In this document: piece by piece, positions 51,642 through 60,321 of the stretch
Numbering within the stretch: position 1 is the stretch's first letter
How the letters are laid out: each line of letters opens with the position of its first letter
Assembly (NCBI GenBank): GCA_964534955.1
Contig: CAZHRR010000001.1
Location: forward strand, 1 to 64,000
Direction: 5' to 3'
From: UBA2128 sp964534955
Lineage (GTDB): Bacteria; Fidelibacterota; Marinisomatia; Marinisomatales; UBA2128
Length of the DNA: 64,000 bases
Translations under genes and position numbers: made by a program
Notes under the pieces: model-generated
Databases searched by the model: none
Seen by the model: only the letters and a program-made list of their open reading frames with translations
What the model was told of the DNA's origin: nothing

Positions 51642-54600
51642 TCACTTCAGCAAAACCATCTTCCGCGTCTTTGTGAAACTTTGATTACTCTCCAACGACC
51701 TCACAATGAATGAATAAATGTACAATCCTGAAGGCATGGAATTACCTGTGTCATCACTTCCATCCCACACTGCCTGATAGTAGCCGCCTTCCAATTCGTC
51801 ACTCACCAAAGTTTTTACATTTCTACCTAACAGATCATATATCCTCAACTCTACAGAGGCGTTTGCAGGTAAGTCGTAATGGATGGTTGTGGAAGGGTTG
51901 AACGGATTTGGATAGTTTTGATGAAGCACTATTTTCTCGGGATACAAATCTTCAGGCTCAACAGTTGATTCTTCAATTGTTACTGACTGCGCATAGAGAT
52001 TCCTAAGTTCTTCCTTTCCTGAGCTGCGCATGTCCTGCCATACTATTAAGTGGGCATCATCGTTACTGTTGTAGCGGGCGATAAGCGGAGTTACCTGTGC
52101 GAATGGTTCCTCACAGACTACTGTTCCCCCCTCGGGATAGACGGCACCCTCCGGCCCAAGCTGCTGATAGTAAATGTCCGGTTCACCACCATCTCGCGAG
52201 TCCCGCCAGGCCAGCAGATATTGAGCCTCGTTACTTAGTCCAACTTCTGGCCCCAGCTGGTCACCATCTTCAGATGAGATGATACTTTCCTCACTCACTA
52301 TTAAATCGTTTATATTAATGGTCGCGTACAACAGATCAAAATCGAAACCAGACTCAAAATCCTCCCAGCAGATAAAGACCTCATTTGTAGAAGCATTGAA
52401 AGAAGCTGCCGGCATTTTCTGGTCATTAATCTTTTCGACAACAGCAAATCCATCGGTTTCACCCAAAGTAACTCCGTCAGAACTGATGACCTGAGCAAAA
52501 ATGTCGCTGTTCTGGTTCCGGGTATCTTCCCAGATGAGGGTAAAACTGTCACCTGATCGAAGCATCTGGGCATTTTGCTGATACCCTTCCGCATCAGATA
52601 CAACCATGGGCTCTTCAAGCCATCCAGGTACTACTACTCCGTTCCCATCCACAGCTTGAGCAAAAATGTTCAAGTCGTTCCAAGGTCCTCCGGTCCATGA
52701 TACTACACAACCGGTACCTGGAAGAGGTGCTACTGCTTGAACAATATCATCGTTCGATAACCCACCCACAAGGATGCCACCATCCGCCCATTGTGGTTCT
52801 CCGTCAGAAGAAAACTTCTGTAGATAAATATCATAGTCCGACTCCCTTATATCTGAAAAAGCAAAGTAAATAAAACCATCCTCTCCAGCAGTCAGAGTTG
52901 CGTATTCCTGATTGAAACCGAATAGATTCTCGTAAACTGGTGAACCCAAAGGATCACCGATAGTATTCAATTCGTAATCGAGAACCTGGTAATACTGGAT
53001 CAGCGCTCCTTCTTCATCCTTTCCTTGAAACGAGAGGAAAATGCGATTATTTACTGCAACGGCTTGTGGTATCAATTGATGTGAATTGGCTGAAAGAAGA
53101 GTTCCGTTCAGTGCTTCAGCTGGTTCAAAATCGGGGGTGACAATCACACCATAAGTCTGGGGATTCTCTCCACCAGCACGCATATCCTGCCAATAGATGA
53201 GAGTCTTGTTGTCATCCAGGATCAGTGCCTGATGATAAAGGGCATCTCCGCCGATGCCATAATATATCTCCAATCCATCCTCGGCAAAAGTGACACCACT
53301 TTCAGGTGTAACGTGCTGGACATAAAGTCCTATGCTCCCTGTTCGCTGATCTCCCCAACAGGCGAATGTTCCTCCGCTTCCGTCAGGCCGTACCAGAGGA
53401 TTGAACTGGAAATTTGCCGCCTGGGATATAGCTATTCCATCTGCCTCAAAACTTTCAACTCCTTCAAGGTTAACATGCTGCAAGAAAATATCATTCTGCG
53501 GGTACTCGGCATTACGCTCATCCATCCAGATGAAATAGACTCCGGAAAATCCGTCTGCAACCAGCCGTGGTTCTATCTGTTTTCGAAATGCCGTGGAGAT
53601 GGGTTTCCCGTCATCTTCCCAAAGAAGTGTCCCGTCTGTACTCACTGCCTGACCGTACACATCTCCCCATAGAGGATGGTTGCGGAAGTCTTCCCATACT
53701 ATGTACGCTGTACTGTTATCAGCTTTGACACGAGGAACACTCTGCTTCCCGGGATGGGTGCAGATATCGATGCCCCCGCTGGCCAAAAGTTCATTCCCAT
53801 TGCCGTCAATGAATTGGAGGAATACATCAGCACTCACAGAACTGTTGCGGTAATCCTCCCAAACAACAACCGCAGTGTCTCCGCTGACATACGTAACCCT
53901 TGGCGCTTTTATATCACCGGAAGGGGACGCGATAAGCAGCATTCCGCCCTGTTCAGGTTCTGACCAGAGTGTTTCACATTCCAGATCCAACCTCTGGCCC
54001 ATTAGTACTGTCCAATCTATCATGGGCATTCTACTCCACACTAAATTGGCGTACCCTTCCCCCCCAGCTTCCAGACTGATACTTCCCCGGTTACTTCCAT
54101 CTGTAATGATTGCCTTCCCGGTACCAGCTTCTATAATTTCACCTGTCTGAGAAAGACGGGTAGCGTAAATGTCTCCTCCGGGAGATGATCCCGCAGACCG
54201 GTCATTCCAGATAACGAAGGCACCTCCAATCCCGTCAGAACACATATTTAGAAACTCTTGCGGTCCTTCAACGACAGAGAGAGCTACCCCTCCATCTGCC
54301 CAATCCAGAGAACCATCTGACAGCAGATGCTGAGCAAAAACATCACCGTCATCAGGTTCATAACGATAATCTATCCAAACAATATAAGCACCTCCAACAC
54401 CATCGGATATGGCAAGTGGGTCCTCCTGACGTCCATTCTCCAAAACTACTGACAATCCATCATCTCCCCAGAGGTTTTGTCCTGATTCGTCAACTTTCTG
54501 CGCATAAACATTACGATCACCATTACGAGTATCCGACCAGACCAAAATGACTTCTCCGTTTTCACCAACTGTCCCAGTCCGCTGCCACTCAATATGAGCA

Positions 54601-54689
54601 CCCTGGCGAAGGGGCACACCGTTATCCTGCCAATCAAACTGTGCTGTCAAGATCGAAGAAACCAATAGTATAAACATCAGATACTTCAT
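51642..54689 (-). CDS. Giant secreted WD/propeller-like repeat protein with type IX-like sorting domain
   Basis: 1015 aa with AGGAG before ATG. Signal peptide MKYLMFILLVSSILTAQ. About fifteen units of ~50-65 residues each hold 'V.W.D.R....DIYAQ' (e.g. LVWSDTRNGDRNVYAQ, VIWNDRSAGSSPGGDIYAT, LIWEDTRNQNSDIFAQ, IVWEDFRNHPLWGDVYGQ), a beta-propeller/solenoid found in many FCB genomes. The end IVLHQNYPNPFNPSTTIHYD...GLYIYSFIV is the sorting domain. Last gene of the poly-gamma-glutamate transcript; may form an extracellular coat. Confidence 0.85.
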   Translation of the reverse strand: MKYLMFILLVSSILTAQFDWQDNGVPLRQGAHIEWQRTGTVGENGEVILVWSDTRNGDRNVYAQKVDESGQNLWGDDGLSVVLENGRQEDPLAISDGVGGAYIVWIDYRYEPDDGDVFAQHLLSDGSLDWADGGVALSVVEGPQEFLNMCSDGIGGAFVIWNDRSAGSSPGGDIYATRLSQTGEIIEAGTGKAIITDGSNRGSISLEAGGEGYANLVWSRMPMIDWTVLMGQRLDLECETLWSEPEQGGMLLIASPSGDIKAPRVTYVSGDTAVVVWEDYRNSSVSADVFLQFIDGNGNELLASGGIDICTHPGKQSVPRVKADNSTAYIVWEDFRNHPLWGDVYGQAVSTDGTLLWEDDGKPISTAFRKQIEPRLVADGFSGVYFIWMDERNAEYPQNDIFLQHVNLEGVESFEADGIAISQAANFQFNPLVRPDGSGGTFACWGDQRTGSIGLYVQHVTPESGVTFAEDGLEIYYGIGGDALYHQALILDDNKTLIYWQDMRAGGENPQTYGVIVTPDFEPAEALNGTLLSANSHQLIPQAVAVNNRIFLSFQGKDEEGALIQYYQVLDYELNTIGDPLGSPVYENLFGFNQEYATLTAGEDGFIYFAFSDIRESDYDIYLQKFSSDGEPQWADGGILVGGLSNDDIVQAVAPLPGTGCVVSWTGGPWNDLNIFAQAVDGNGVVVPGWLEEPMVVSDAEGYQQNAQMLRSGDSFTLIWEDTRNQNSDIFAQVISSDGVTLGETDGFAVVEKINDQKMPAASFNASTNEVFICWEDFESGFDFDLLYATININDLIVSEESIISSEDGDQLGPEVGLSNEAQYLLAWRDSRDGGEPDIYYQQLGPEGAVYPEGGTVVCEEPFAQVTPLIARYNSNDDAHLIVWQDMRSSGKEELRNLYAQSVTIEESTVEPEDLYPEKIVLHQNYPNPFNPSTTIHYDLPANASVELRIYDLLGRNVKTLVSDELEGGYYQAVWDGSDDTGNSMPSGLYIYSFIVRSLESNQSFTKTRKMVLLK

Positions 54690-55634
54690 TTAATCTCCTA
54701 TCTGGAAAAGCTGTATACCTGCTCGAGTTGCTGCAAAAATGTTTTTTGTGTCGTACACTTTCACGTTATAAGCGTAATCCGAGTTTAGTCGACCTACCTC
54801 TGTCACCGGCGATGATGATTCAATCCCATTCCATTCATACAATAAAACACCGTCACTGCCACAAGCCAGAGCTAAAACACCACTTTTCAGATGGATGCCG
54901 CGAACAGTGTAACCTTCGGCGATCTTTATCTCTGAATTAACCCCTCCGTTATTGTTCAATTGGGCAATGTGACAGCCACCATCATTGGAAAGTCCGGCAA
55001 ATACCACACCATCCTGAGTCATTACTGTCTGTACCTCGTATCCTCCATTGATACTATACGTGGCAAAAGTGCTGTCATTCAGACTGCCGTCGCTGTTCTG
55101 ACGAAAAACGGTTACACCAAGCTGTGAATTTGCCAAGACCATCAGACTGTCGCCAAGGTAGAGATTTTCGGCATCCTGATTNNNNNNNNNNNNNNNNNNN
55201 NNNNNNNNNNNNNNNNNNNNNNNNNNNNNNNNNNNNNNNNNNNNNNNNNNNNNNNNNNNNNNNNNNNNNNNNNNNNNNNNNACGTAGTACAGAGCATCTG
55301 CTTGATCCATTAGCAGAAAATAGTTGTAACGGCTGGCAATGTGAATCTCGCCACCCTGGAATTCTTCCCCCTCATGATCTCCGGGTTCAGTACCAAATAT
55401 TTCCTCGTAGGAAAATGAACCGTCATTGCCAAACTCAATGGAATAGACAACATAACCGTTTTGATCCGCTGCGGCTACAAGAATCGAATCATTCAAATCC
55501 AAATCACGGCAGTATCCCACTGTCTCCAGCTTTATCATGTTTTCCGTCTTTACTCCTGACGGCTCCGAAGGAGAAATACATCCACTAATGAAGAATAACC
55601 CCATGGCCATTGCGGTATTTATGTATCTATTCAT
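54690..55634 (-). CDS. LVIVD-like propeller lipoprotein (interrupted by N gap)
   Basis: About 314 codons with 34 unknown (100 N at 55182-55281; no duplication flanks this gap). Lipoprotein signal MNRYINTAMAMGLFFISGC (lipobox Cys19). Repeats like LYLGDSLMVLANSQLGVTVF, VVFAGLSNDGGCHI and ALACGSDGVLLYEW are LVIVD-type ('...l.va.g..Gl.v.di') beta-propeller units. It sits between an outer-membrane barrel and a giant secreted protein and is probably a surface or periplasmic binding protein. Spacing to the upstream gene is 7 bp. Confidence 0.7.
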   Translation of the reverse strand: MNRYINTAMAMGLFFISGCISPSEPSGVKTENMIKLETVGYCRDLDLNDSILVAAADQNGYVVYSIEFGNDGSFSYEEIFGTEPGDHEGEEFQGGEIHIASRYNYFLLMDQADALYYXXXXXXXXXXXXXXXXXXXXXXXXXXXXXXXXXXNQDAENLYLGDSLMVLANSQLGVTVFRQNSDGSLNDSTFATYSINGGYEVQTVMTQDGVVFAGLSNDGGCHIAQLNNNGGVNSEIKIAEGYTVRGIHLKSGVLALACGSDGVLLYEWNGIESSSPVTEVGRLNSDYAYNVKVYDTKNIFAATRAGIQLFQIGD

Positions 55635-55641
55635 TGCTACC

Positions 55642-56703
55642 TTAGTAGAACAGGTCTAAGACAAGTTTGTAACTGAACGTAAGCCAGAACTCAGTCTTTC
55701 GAAAGCTTTTCAGATCCTTTACCCAACCAAAGTCAGAATTTATCACTCTCTCCCGATAGCGCACATCTCCTCTAACCACCACACCGTTAATGAATTCCTT
55801 TTCCAAATGCACTTTATAACGATAGTCATCATGACTTCGACCACTGTGAAGAGGATCCTCAGCGCTTTCGGTTTTATAGAGACGTTTATCATAATCAATC
55901 GAAAACTCAACCTTCATTGAATGCTGCTTTAATATCCACTCAATCTTTGCTCCAGCTCGATTAAAGCGATATGAACGGTCTAAGGATGTCCCCATAAAAC
56001 CATCTCCAAAGGTGGTATTATTCGCTCCACCTTTTTCCCACCAAATGGATGGCTGCAGCCAGCTGAGGGGTTTCATACCTAAGCGTATGTATCCTGCTGT
56101 AACCTCCGTGTCAAATTCGGTAAAATTGGAGTCGTAGTACTGACTCGTACGCTTTCCATTCACCATTACCCAAACATGTCGTGTTAATGGACGGCTGTAC
56201 GAAAGAAAAATCGTTTCGTTGGCAAAGCTGCATGGATTGGGCAATTTTGATATGGAGTCAGTATCCCGGTAAGGTCTTAGATAAAGGTCAGGTTGCAGCG
56301 AGTACCCAGCTTTGAGCCATTGATAGAAGCCAAGGTGATACTCGATTCTGAATGAAAATGACGAATAAGATTTGTTTTTAGACTGCCCATACTGAGCCCG
56401 TCCGAATGAAAAACGGATGTTTGTCTCGTGTTCTAAAGAAAGCACAGGATTGAACATAATTTCTACCTGTGGATAGATTATCTCACTATCAAATGTTTTC
56501 GTATCCCCCAAAGTTGCATCCACAAGAACAGTCTCTTCCATCTCAACAGATGAAAACCTGAGCATATTGCTGTCGTACCCGATAGCCAAGGATGGTTCCA
56601 CGTAGATGGGCACTCGCAACCGCTCAAGAAATGACTGCGTTACTGCCGGGTGAATCACCAATAGTGAAATGAGCATAAACGAAGTAGTTTTTATCTTACT
56701 CAT
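55642..56703 (-). CDS. Predicted outer-membrane beta-barrel of the poly-gamma-glutamate operon
   Basis: 353 aa from ATG 56703 (MSKIKTTSFMLISLLVIHPAVTQS). Alternating strands with aromatic girdles (LSLEHETNIRFSFGRAQYG, SYSSFSFRIEYHLGFYQWLK, TEVTAGYIRLGMKPLSWLQPSI, YRYKVHLEKEFINGVVVRGD) and a final 'EFWLTFSYKLVLDLFY' ending in an aromatic residue mark a 12-16-strand barrel. The start overlaps the upstream gene by 8 bp. Its tight coupling to pgs genes makes it a candidate for polymer export or anchoring across the outer membrane. No known family is recognised. Confidence 0.7.
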   Translation of the reverse strand: MSKIKTTSFMLISLLVIHPAVTQSFLERLRVPIYVEPSLAIGYDSNMLRFSSVEMEETVLVDATLGDTKTFDSEIIYPQVEIMFNPVLSLEHETNIRFSFGRAQYGQSKNKSYSSFSFRIEYHLGFYQWLKAGYSLQPDLYLRPYRDTDSISKLPNPCSFANETIFLSYSRPLTRHVWVMVNGKRTSQYYDSNFTEFDTEVTAGYIRLGMKPLSWLQPSIWWEKGGANNTTFGDGFMGTSLDRSYRFNRAGAKIEWILKQHSMKVEFSIDYDKRLYKTESAEDPLHSGRSHDDYRYKVHLEKEFINGVVVRGDVRYRERVINSDFGWVKDLKSFRKTEFWLTFSYKLVLDLFY

Positions 56704-57580
56704 AGCCGATACACCTAAGATAGACCCGCTTTCCTTTATCAAGAAGTTCCACCATTACCATATGCTCTGAGCCATCAACTTCTACCTCGCAGGTGCGGCG
56801 TTTCCCGGGTACGATATCTTTGTCTTCCACAATAGTACTACCCTCAGATTTTTCGGACAAAAGGAAATAAGTACCCAGGAGTTTCTCATCCCTCCAAATT
56901 CTCAATCGATAGTTTTCTTCATCGGGCATACCGTCCTCGAACCCCAGACGACTCAGGATAAGCACCTCATTTACATCTTTTACGCTGAGCTTCATCTTTG
57001 CCCCGGGAACCAATTCATAGTAGCGATATTTCTTATCAACAACCTGCAGATGTTTTTTCGTTGTCTCGTCATCTGGGATGAGTAGATGACCCTTCTCTTT
57101 TTTCTCGAATCGATCAGCAAGAAGACGAATCAAAACAGGTGCGCTGTGCTTAGTCAGGGGACGGAGGATTAAGGTATGTTGGCCGCTGGGAATGTTCAGA
57201 TAGTATTTACCTGAACGGGTATAGCCGTGGCCCGGATGCTGAGACGACGTAACTCCCTTAGAGCGTTTTTGTTCGTGCTCCACTATCAGCTCATCCTCTT
57301 CATCCAGTGTCATGCTGTAACCAAAAGATCGCATTTTATTGTCTCTTCTGGGAACCGCCCGGCGGGTAATAATTCTCAATCGCTGCGGACCTGTAATGTT
57401 ATACACCAGTTCATCCTGATGAAGCTGGTAATACGTTCTCCGCTTCCCCCCAATGACAAGAATCTCTTTCTTATCTTTCTGTTCAGGCGACACAGTTTTT
57501 GACATTCCAGTGGAGAACAGCATAGGTAATAAAAGGAGAATGACCGCTAATGGTTTTCTATAGTGAAGCTTCCGGATCAT
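56696..57580 (-). CDS. Exported protein of unknown family in the poly-gamma-glutamate operon
   Basis: 294 aa with a signal peptide (RKPLAVILLLLPMLFSTGMSKTV). Two similar halves each carry 'gg..r.Yy.l......Y.i.G...l.I..R' (YYQLHQDELVYNITGPQRLRI and YYELVPGAKMKLSVKDVNEVLI), a jelly-roll-like or CBM-like beta sandwich pattern. Overlaps pgsW by 23 bp and the barrel gene by 8 bp, so it is certainly in the same transcript. Could bind polymer in the periplasm. Confidence 0.65.
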   Translation of the reverse strand: MIRKLHYRKPLAVILLLLPMLFSTGMSKTVSPEQKDKKEILVIGGKRRTYYQLHQDELVYNITGPQRLRIITRRAVPRRDNKMRSFGYSMTLDEEDELIVEHEQKRSKGVTSSQHPGHGYTRSGKYYLNIPSGQHTLILRPLTKHSAPVLIRLLADRFEKKEKGHLLIPDDETTKKHLQVVDKKYRYYELVPGAKMKLSVKDVNEVLILSRLGFEDGMPDEENYRLRIWRDEKLLGTYFLLSEKSEGSTIVEDKDIVPGKRRTCEVEVDGSEHMVMVELLDKGKRVYLRCIGYE

Positions 57581-58679
57581 ACTCCATGGCCTCCTTTATC
57601 TTTCTATGGCTGCTCAACCCTACTGCTGTCAGGCTTCCCAATGACAGGATGAGGGCAATGAACGATACGGTTCGGTTAAAAGTAAGACGGGCGAATATCT
57701 GCCCTTCTCCAATTTCAGGCAAGGGGACAGGTGGAAATGGAAAATCATACTTTGCCGCAAGCTCATCAATACTATGGATGTGAATAATGGGAATGCCCTC
57801 ATCAACAAATCGTTTAAGAACGCAGTCTGCCAGTCCCCCTTTCAGTAATGCGGCTGAGGACAATCCCGCAGGGACCAAGCGAGCATTGATTCTGGGACCT
57901 ACACTGGCTGCCCCTCCTCCCACATTGAGATAAACTTTATACTGAGACAGGGGAAGGACATCATTAAACACATTCATTCTTCTGGCGATGCTCGCTTTGA
58001 GAGACTTCTCTTGAATAAGTGGAAGATTGTTCCGGTAGATGGCTTTCCAGAGAAGATCTCGACCGCGTCTGCTAAGTCCTTTTCCTATATCACCTCCTCC
58101 ACCAACAGATGCTGCTATTGAAGCAGATTTGAACACACCCCGACTAAACAGTTCAGCTTCCATATCTACCCATGTGAAATAAGGGTCAGTAGCTCCCCAC
58201 TCCGAGGCTCCTACAGAGGTAATGACTACAGGGTGAATATCCATGGTTTCACAAGCAGCTAAAACGGCCAAGTTCGCTCCCGGCATAGATCCGGTAAACG
58301 CTACCGCAATAGTATCACCTTTCTTCACATTTGCTGCCAAGAGCATATCGACTACTCCTGCCGAAAAGTTAGAATTTAGGGTAGTAAGCTTGGAATCTAA
58401 ATTCCCCCTATCAGTGGTAATGGGAGTGTACTCCGATCCAACTAACATAGTACCATTGGGATCATTAGGATTGTCTTCCACGATAACCCCCTCACTCCCC
58501 AGACGAACTTCCTTAAGGACGCTCATGGCTTCAGCCATTTTCTCTGCCGCAGCCAACTTCAAGTCGTACCCCCGCGCTTTTACCACCACTGTTGACTTTG
58601 CTGCCCAATAAAATAGCCCAACTGAAAAGAGCGCCAGAATTATAAGCACCTCCAGCCTCTGAATATGAGGCCTAAACAT
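57558..58679 (-). CDS. pgsW: Poly-gamma-glutamate system protein PgsW
   Basis: 373 aa from ATG 58679, with GGAGG 7 bp before and an 8-bp overlap with pgsC. One N-terminal membrane helix (EVLIILALFSVGLFYWA), a large extracytoplasmic domain with GDTIAVAFTGSMPGANLAVLAACETM and VGGGGDIGKGLSRRGRDLLW, and a C-terminal helix (TVSFIALILSLGSLTAVGL). This is the 'poly-gamma-glutamate system protein' that accompanies pgsBC in many non-Bacillus genomes, where its role is not known. Confidence 0.85.
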   Translation of the reverse strand: MFRPHIQRLEVLIILALFSVGLFYWAAKSTVVVKARGYDLKLAAAEKMAEAMSVLKEVRLGSEGVIVEDNPNDPNGTMLVGSEYTPITTDRGNLDSKLTTLNSNFSAGVVDMLLAANVKKGDTIAVAFTGSMPGANLAVLAACETMDIHPVVITSVGASEWGATDPYFTWVDMEAELFSRGVFKSASIAASVGGGGDIGKGLSRRGRDLLWKAIYRNNLPLIQEKSLKASIARRMNVFNDVLPLSQYKVYLNVGGGAASVGPRINARLVPAGLSSAALLKGGLADCVLKRFVDEGIPIIHIHSIDELAAKYDFPFPPVPLPEIGEGQIFARLTFNRTVSFIALILSLGSLTAVGLSSHRKIKEAMEYDPEASL

Positions 58680-59115
58680 GAGGAACCTCCAACCCAATCA
58701 CCATAAGAGTAAGCTGTACAATCACAGCAGTTATCAAAACAACGCTAATGGTGCGAACAACTCCCTGACGAACCATCCAACTGGCAATGAGCCCAGGGAT
58801 AATATTACCGATGGCGGCAAGACTCATCTGTTCTTCGGCGAAAAAGAGATACTGCTTGGAAAGAGCACCAAGGAGGAAGCCCAGGAGTAAACAGATAACC
58901 AGCCGGCGTTTACCAAAAATCAGCATACGGAAACTGAGAAGACGTACGATCCAGAATACAACCAAACTTACGGAAAATGTCCCGATTACCCTCATGGGGT
59001 CGTGCAGATAGAGTGCAATGTAACCGGGTACAATCAGTCCTCCAGCGGTTACCCCGAGTGTCTCCGTCAGAATCAAACTAAGGACAATCCCAAGACCTAA
59101 TGCAATCTCAATCAC
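58672..59115 (-). CDS. pgsC: Poly-gamma-glutamate biosynthesis protein PgsC
   Basis: 147 aa from GTG 59115; GGGAGA lies ~9 bp upstream and the start overlaps the pgsB stop by 8 bp. An ATG at 59151 would add 12 residues not usual for the family. Four or five membrane helices with LGLGIVLSLILTETLGVTAGGLIVPGYIAL, then NIIPGLIASWMVRQGVVRTI, closely follow B. subtilis PgsC. It forms the membrane part of poly-gamma-glutamate synthase with PgsB. Confidence 0.9.
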   Translation of the reverse strand: MIEIALGLGIVLSLILTETLGVTAGGLIVPGYIALYLHDPMRVIGTFSVSLVVFWIVRLLSFRMLIFGKRRLVICLLLGFLLGALSKQYLFFAEEQMSLAAIGNIIPGLIASWMVRQGVVRTISVVLITAVIVQLTLMVIGLEVPHV

Positions 59116-60289
59116 TGAGGTAATTCTCCCGTAGATGATCCAAGAATTCATGCCCCCATCCTACAATATTCCCCATGGCAAATATCAAGTGGTCATCCAG
59201 TTCCATGAGATACCCGGCTACTTCCTCTGGTTGGGTTGAATCAGGGAATATTTTAACCTTCATCCCGTCTTTATTGTGCACAACAGGGATATGGTCTCCG
59301 CGTATGACAAGGAGATCGGGCAATATCTGATTCCCGATTAGCCGCAGGAGCTGGCGTGTCCGCTGACGGCGGTCCTCTCTGGAATTGAGAAAAATACAAA
59401 CCTTCCGGCGGGAGGACTTCTCATATGCCAACGACCAGAGTACACTCGTCGATTCCGGATCATTGGCAGCCAGAGCATTAAAGAACATGTTTTTCTTTTT
59501 GCCGGAATGAAGTTCCATGAACGCTGCAGCTCCAGGATCAGGTGCAGCTGTAAGCATCCCCTCAAGGGCAGCACTGCGATCTATCCCAGCCAATTCACAA
59601 GTTCTCAAGGCAACAGCTATATTATCTTCATGTACAGTCTCTGGGAAAGAAGCAATGTCTTCTGCTGAGACAGTATCAGTTCCTACAATATTCACTTTCG
59701 TATCTCGCTTGGCAGCCACTGCTTCGAATTCTGTGGAAAAGTTACCTCCTCCAATAATCACCTGCCCATTTTTCGGGATGGTGTTGCTTAATGACAATGC
59801 CACATCCTTTAGTGATGGTCCCGTTTCCGCTAAATGATCGGGTCTCACATTAGTGATCACCCCTAAAGTGGCGCGAACCATCTGCTGTTCACAAATCCAC
59901 TGATACTGTGGTTGAACAGCCATACACTCCAACACGACGGCATCGGGTTTCTGGGCAGAGAAATTCTCTAAAATCTTGATCTGTTCGCTTATGGATGCAG
60001 ATCTGAGACGGTGAATAGGACGGTCTTGGCCGAAAAAATCTATCACACGGGGGGCAGTTCCAGTCGTTTTTGCCAAAACCTTCAATCCTCCCGCTTTCAA
60101 TCCAGCTGAAATCAAGCGAGTAACAGACGATTTCCCTCGTGAACCGTTTACATGAATTCGAATAGGGATTTTAGTTATAGAACGGGAAAGCTGCAGAAAC
60201 TCTCTCAGACCCAGCACAATGAGCAGGAGTGTCAGAAAAACAAGAGTGGCTACCACTAGCCACTCCCATTCGTAATCCAATTGAAACAT
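59108..60289 (-). CDS. pgsB: Poly-gamma-glutamate synthase PgsB (Mur-ligase-like)
   Basis: 393 aa from ATG 60289. N-terminal membrane helix (WEWLVVATLVFLTLLLIVL), then the Mur-ligase-type ATP site IRIHVNGSRGKSSVTRLI with Lys in GSRGKSS, TTGTAPRVIDFFGQDRPIHR and the later TNVRPDHLAETGPS. This amide ligase activates glutamate with ATP and polymerises it through the gamma-carboxyl. Preceded by 32 bp after the giant peptidase-like gene, so it could be read from that transcript. Confidence 0.92.
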   Translation of the reverse strand: MFQLDYEWEWLVVATLVFLTLLLIVLGLREFLQLSRSITKIPIRIHVNGSRGKSSVTRLISAGLKAGGLKVLAKTTGTAPRVIDFFGQDRPIHRLRSASISEQIKILENFSAQKPDAVVLECMAVQPQYQWICEQQMVRATLGVITNVRPDHLAETGPSLKDVALSLSNTIPKNGQVIIGGGNFSTEFEAVAAKRDTKVNIVGTDTVSAEDIASFPETVHEDNIAVALRTCELAGIDRSAALEGMLTAAPDPGAAAFMELHSGKKKNMFFNALAANDPESTSVLWSLAYEKSSRRKVCIFLNSREDRRQRTRQLLRLIGNQILPDLLVIRGDHIPVVHNKDGMKVKIFPDSTQPEEVAGYLMELDDHLIFAMGNIVGWGHEFLDHLRENYLSD

Positions 60290-60321
60290 TTTCAGAGTAT
60301 GGTTGTCAGGTGAGGCGAAAG

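Noticed and set aside
55182..55281. Possible frameshift in the LVIVD-like lipoprotein at the N gap
   Set aside because: 100 N is a placeholder length, so frame cannot be judged; both sides read in the same protein style and no duplicated flank is present.
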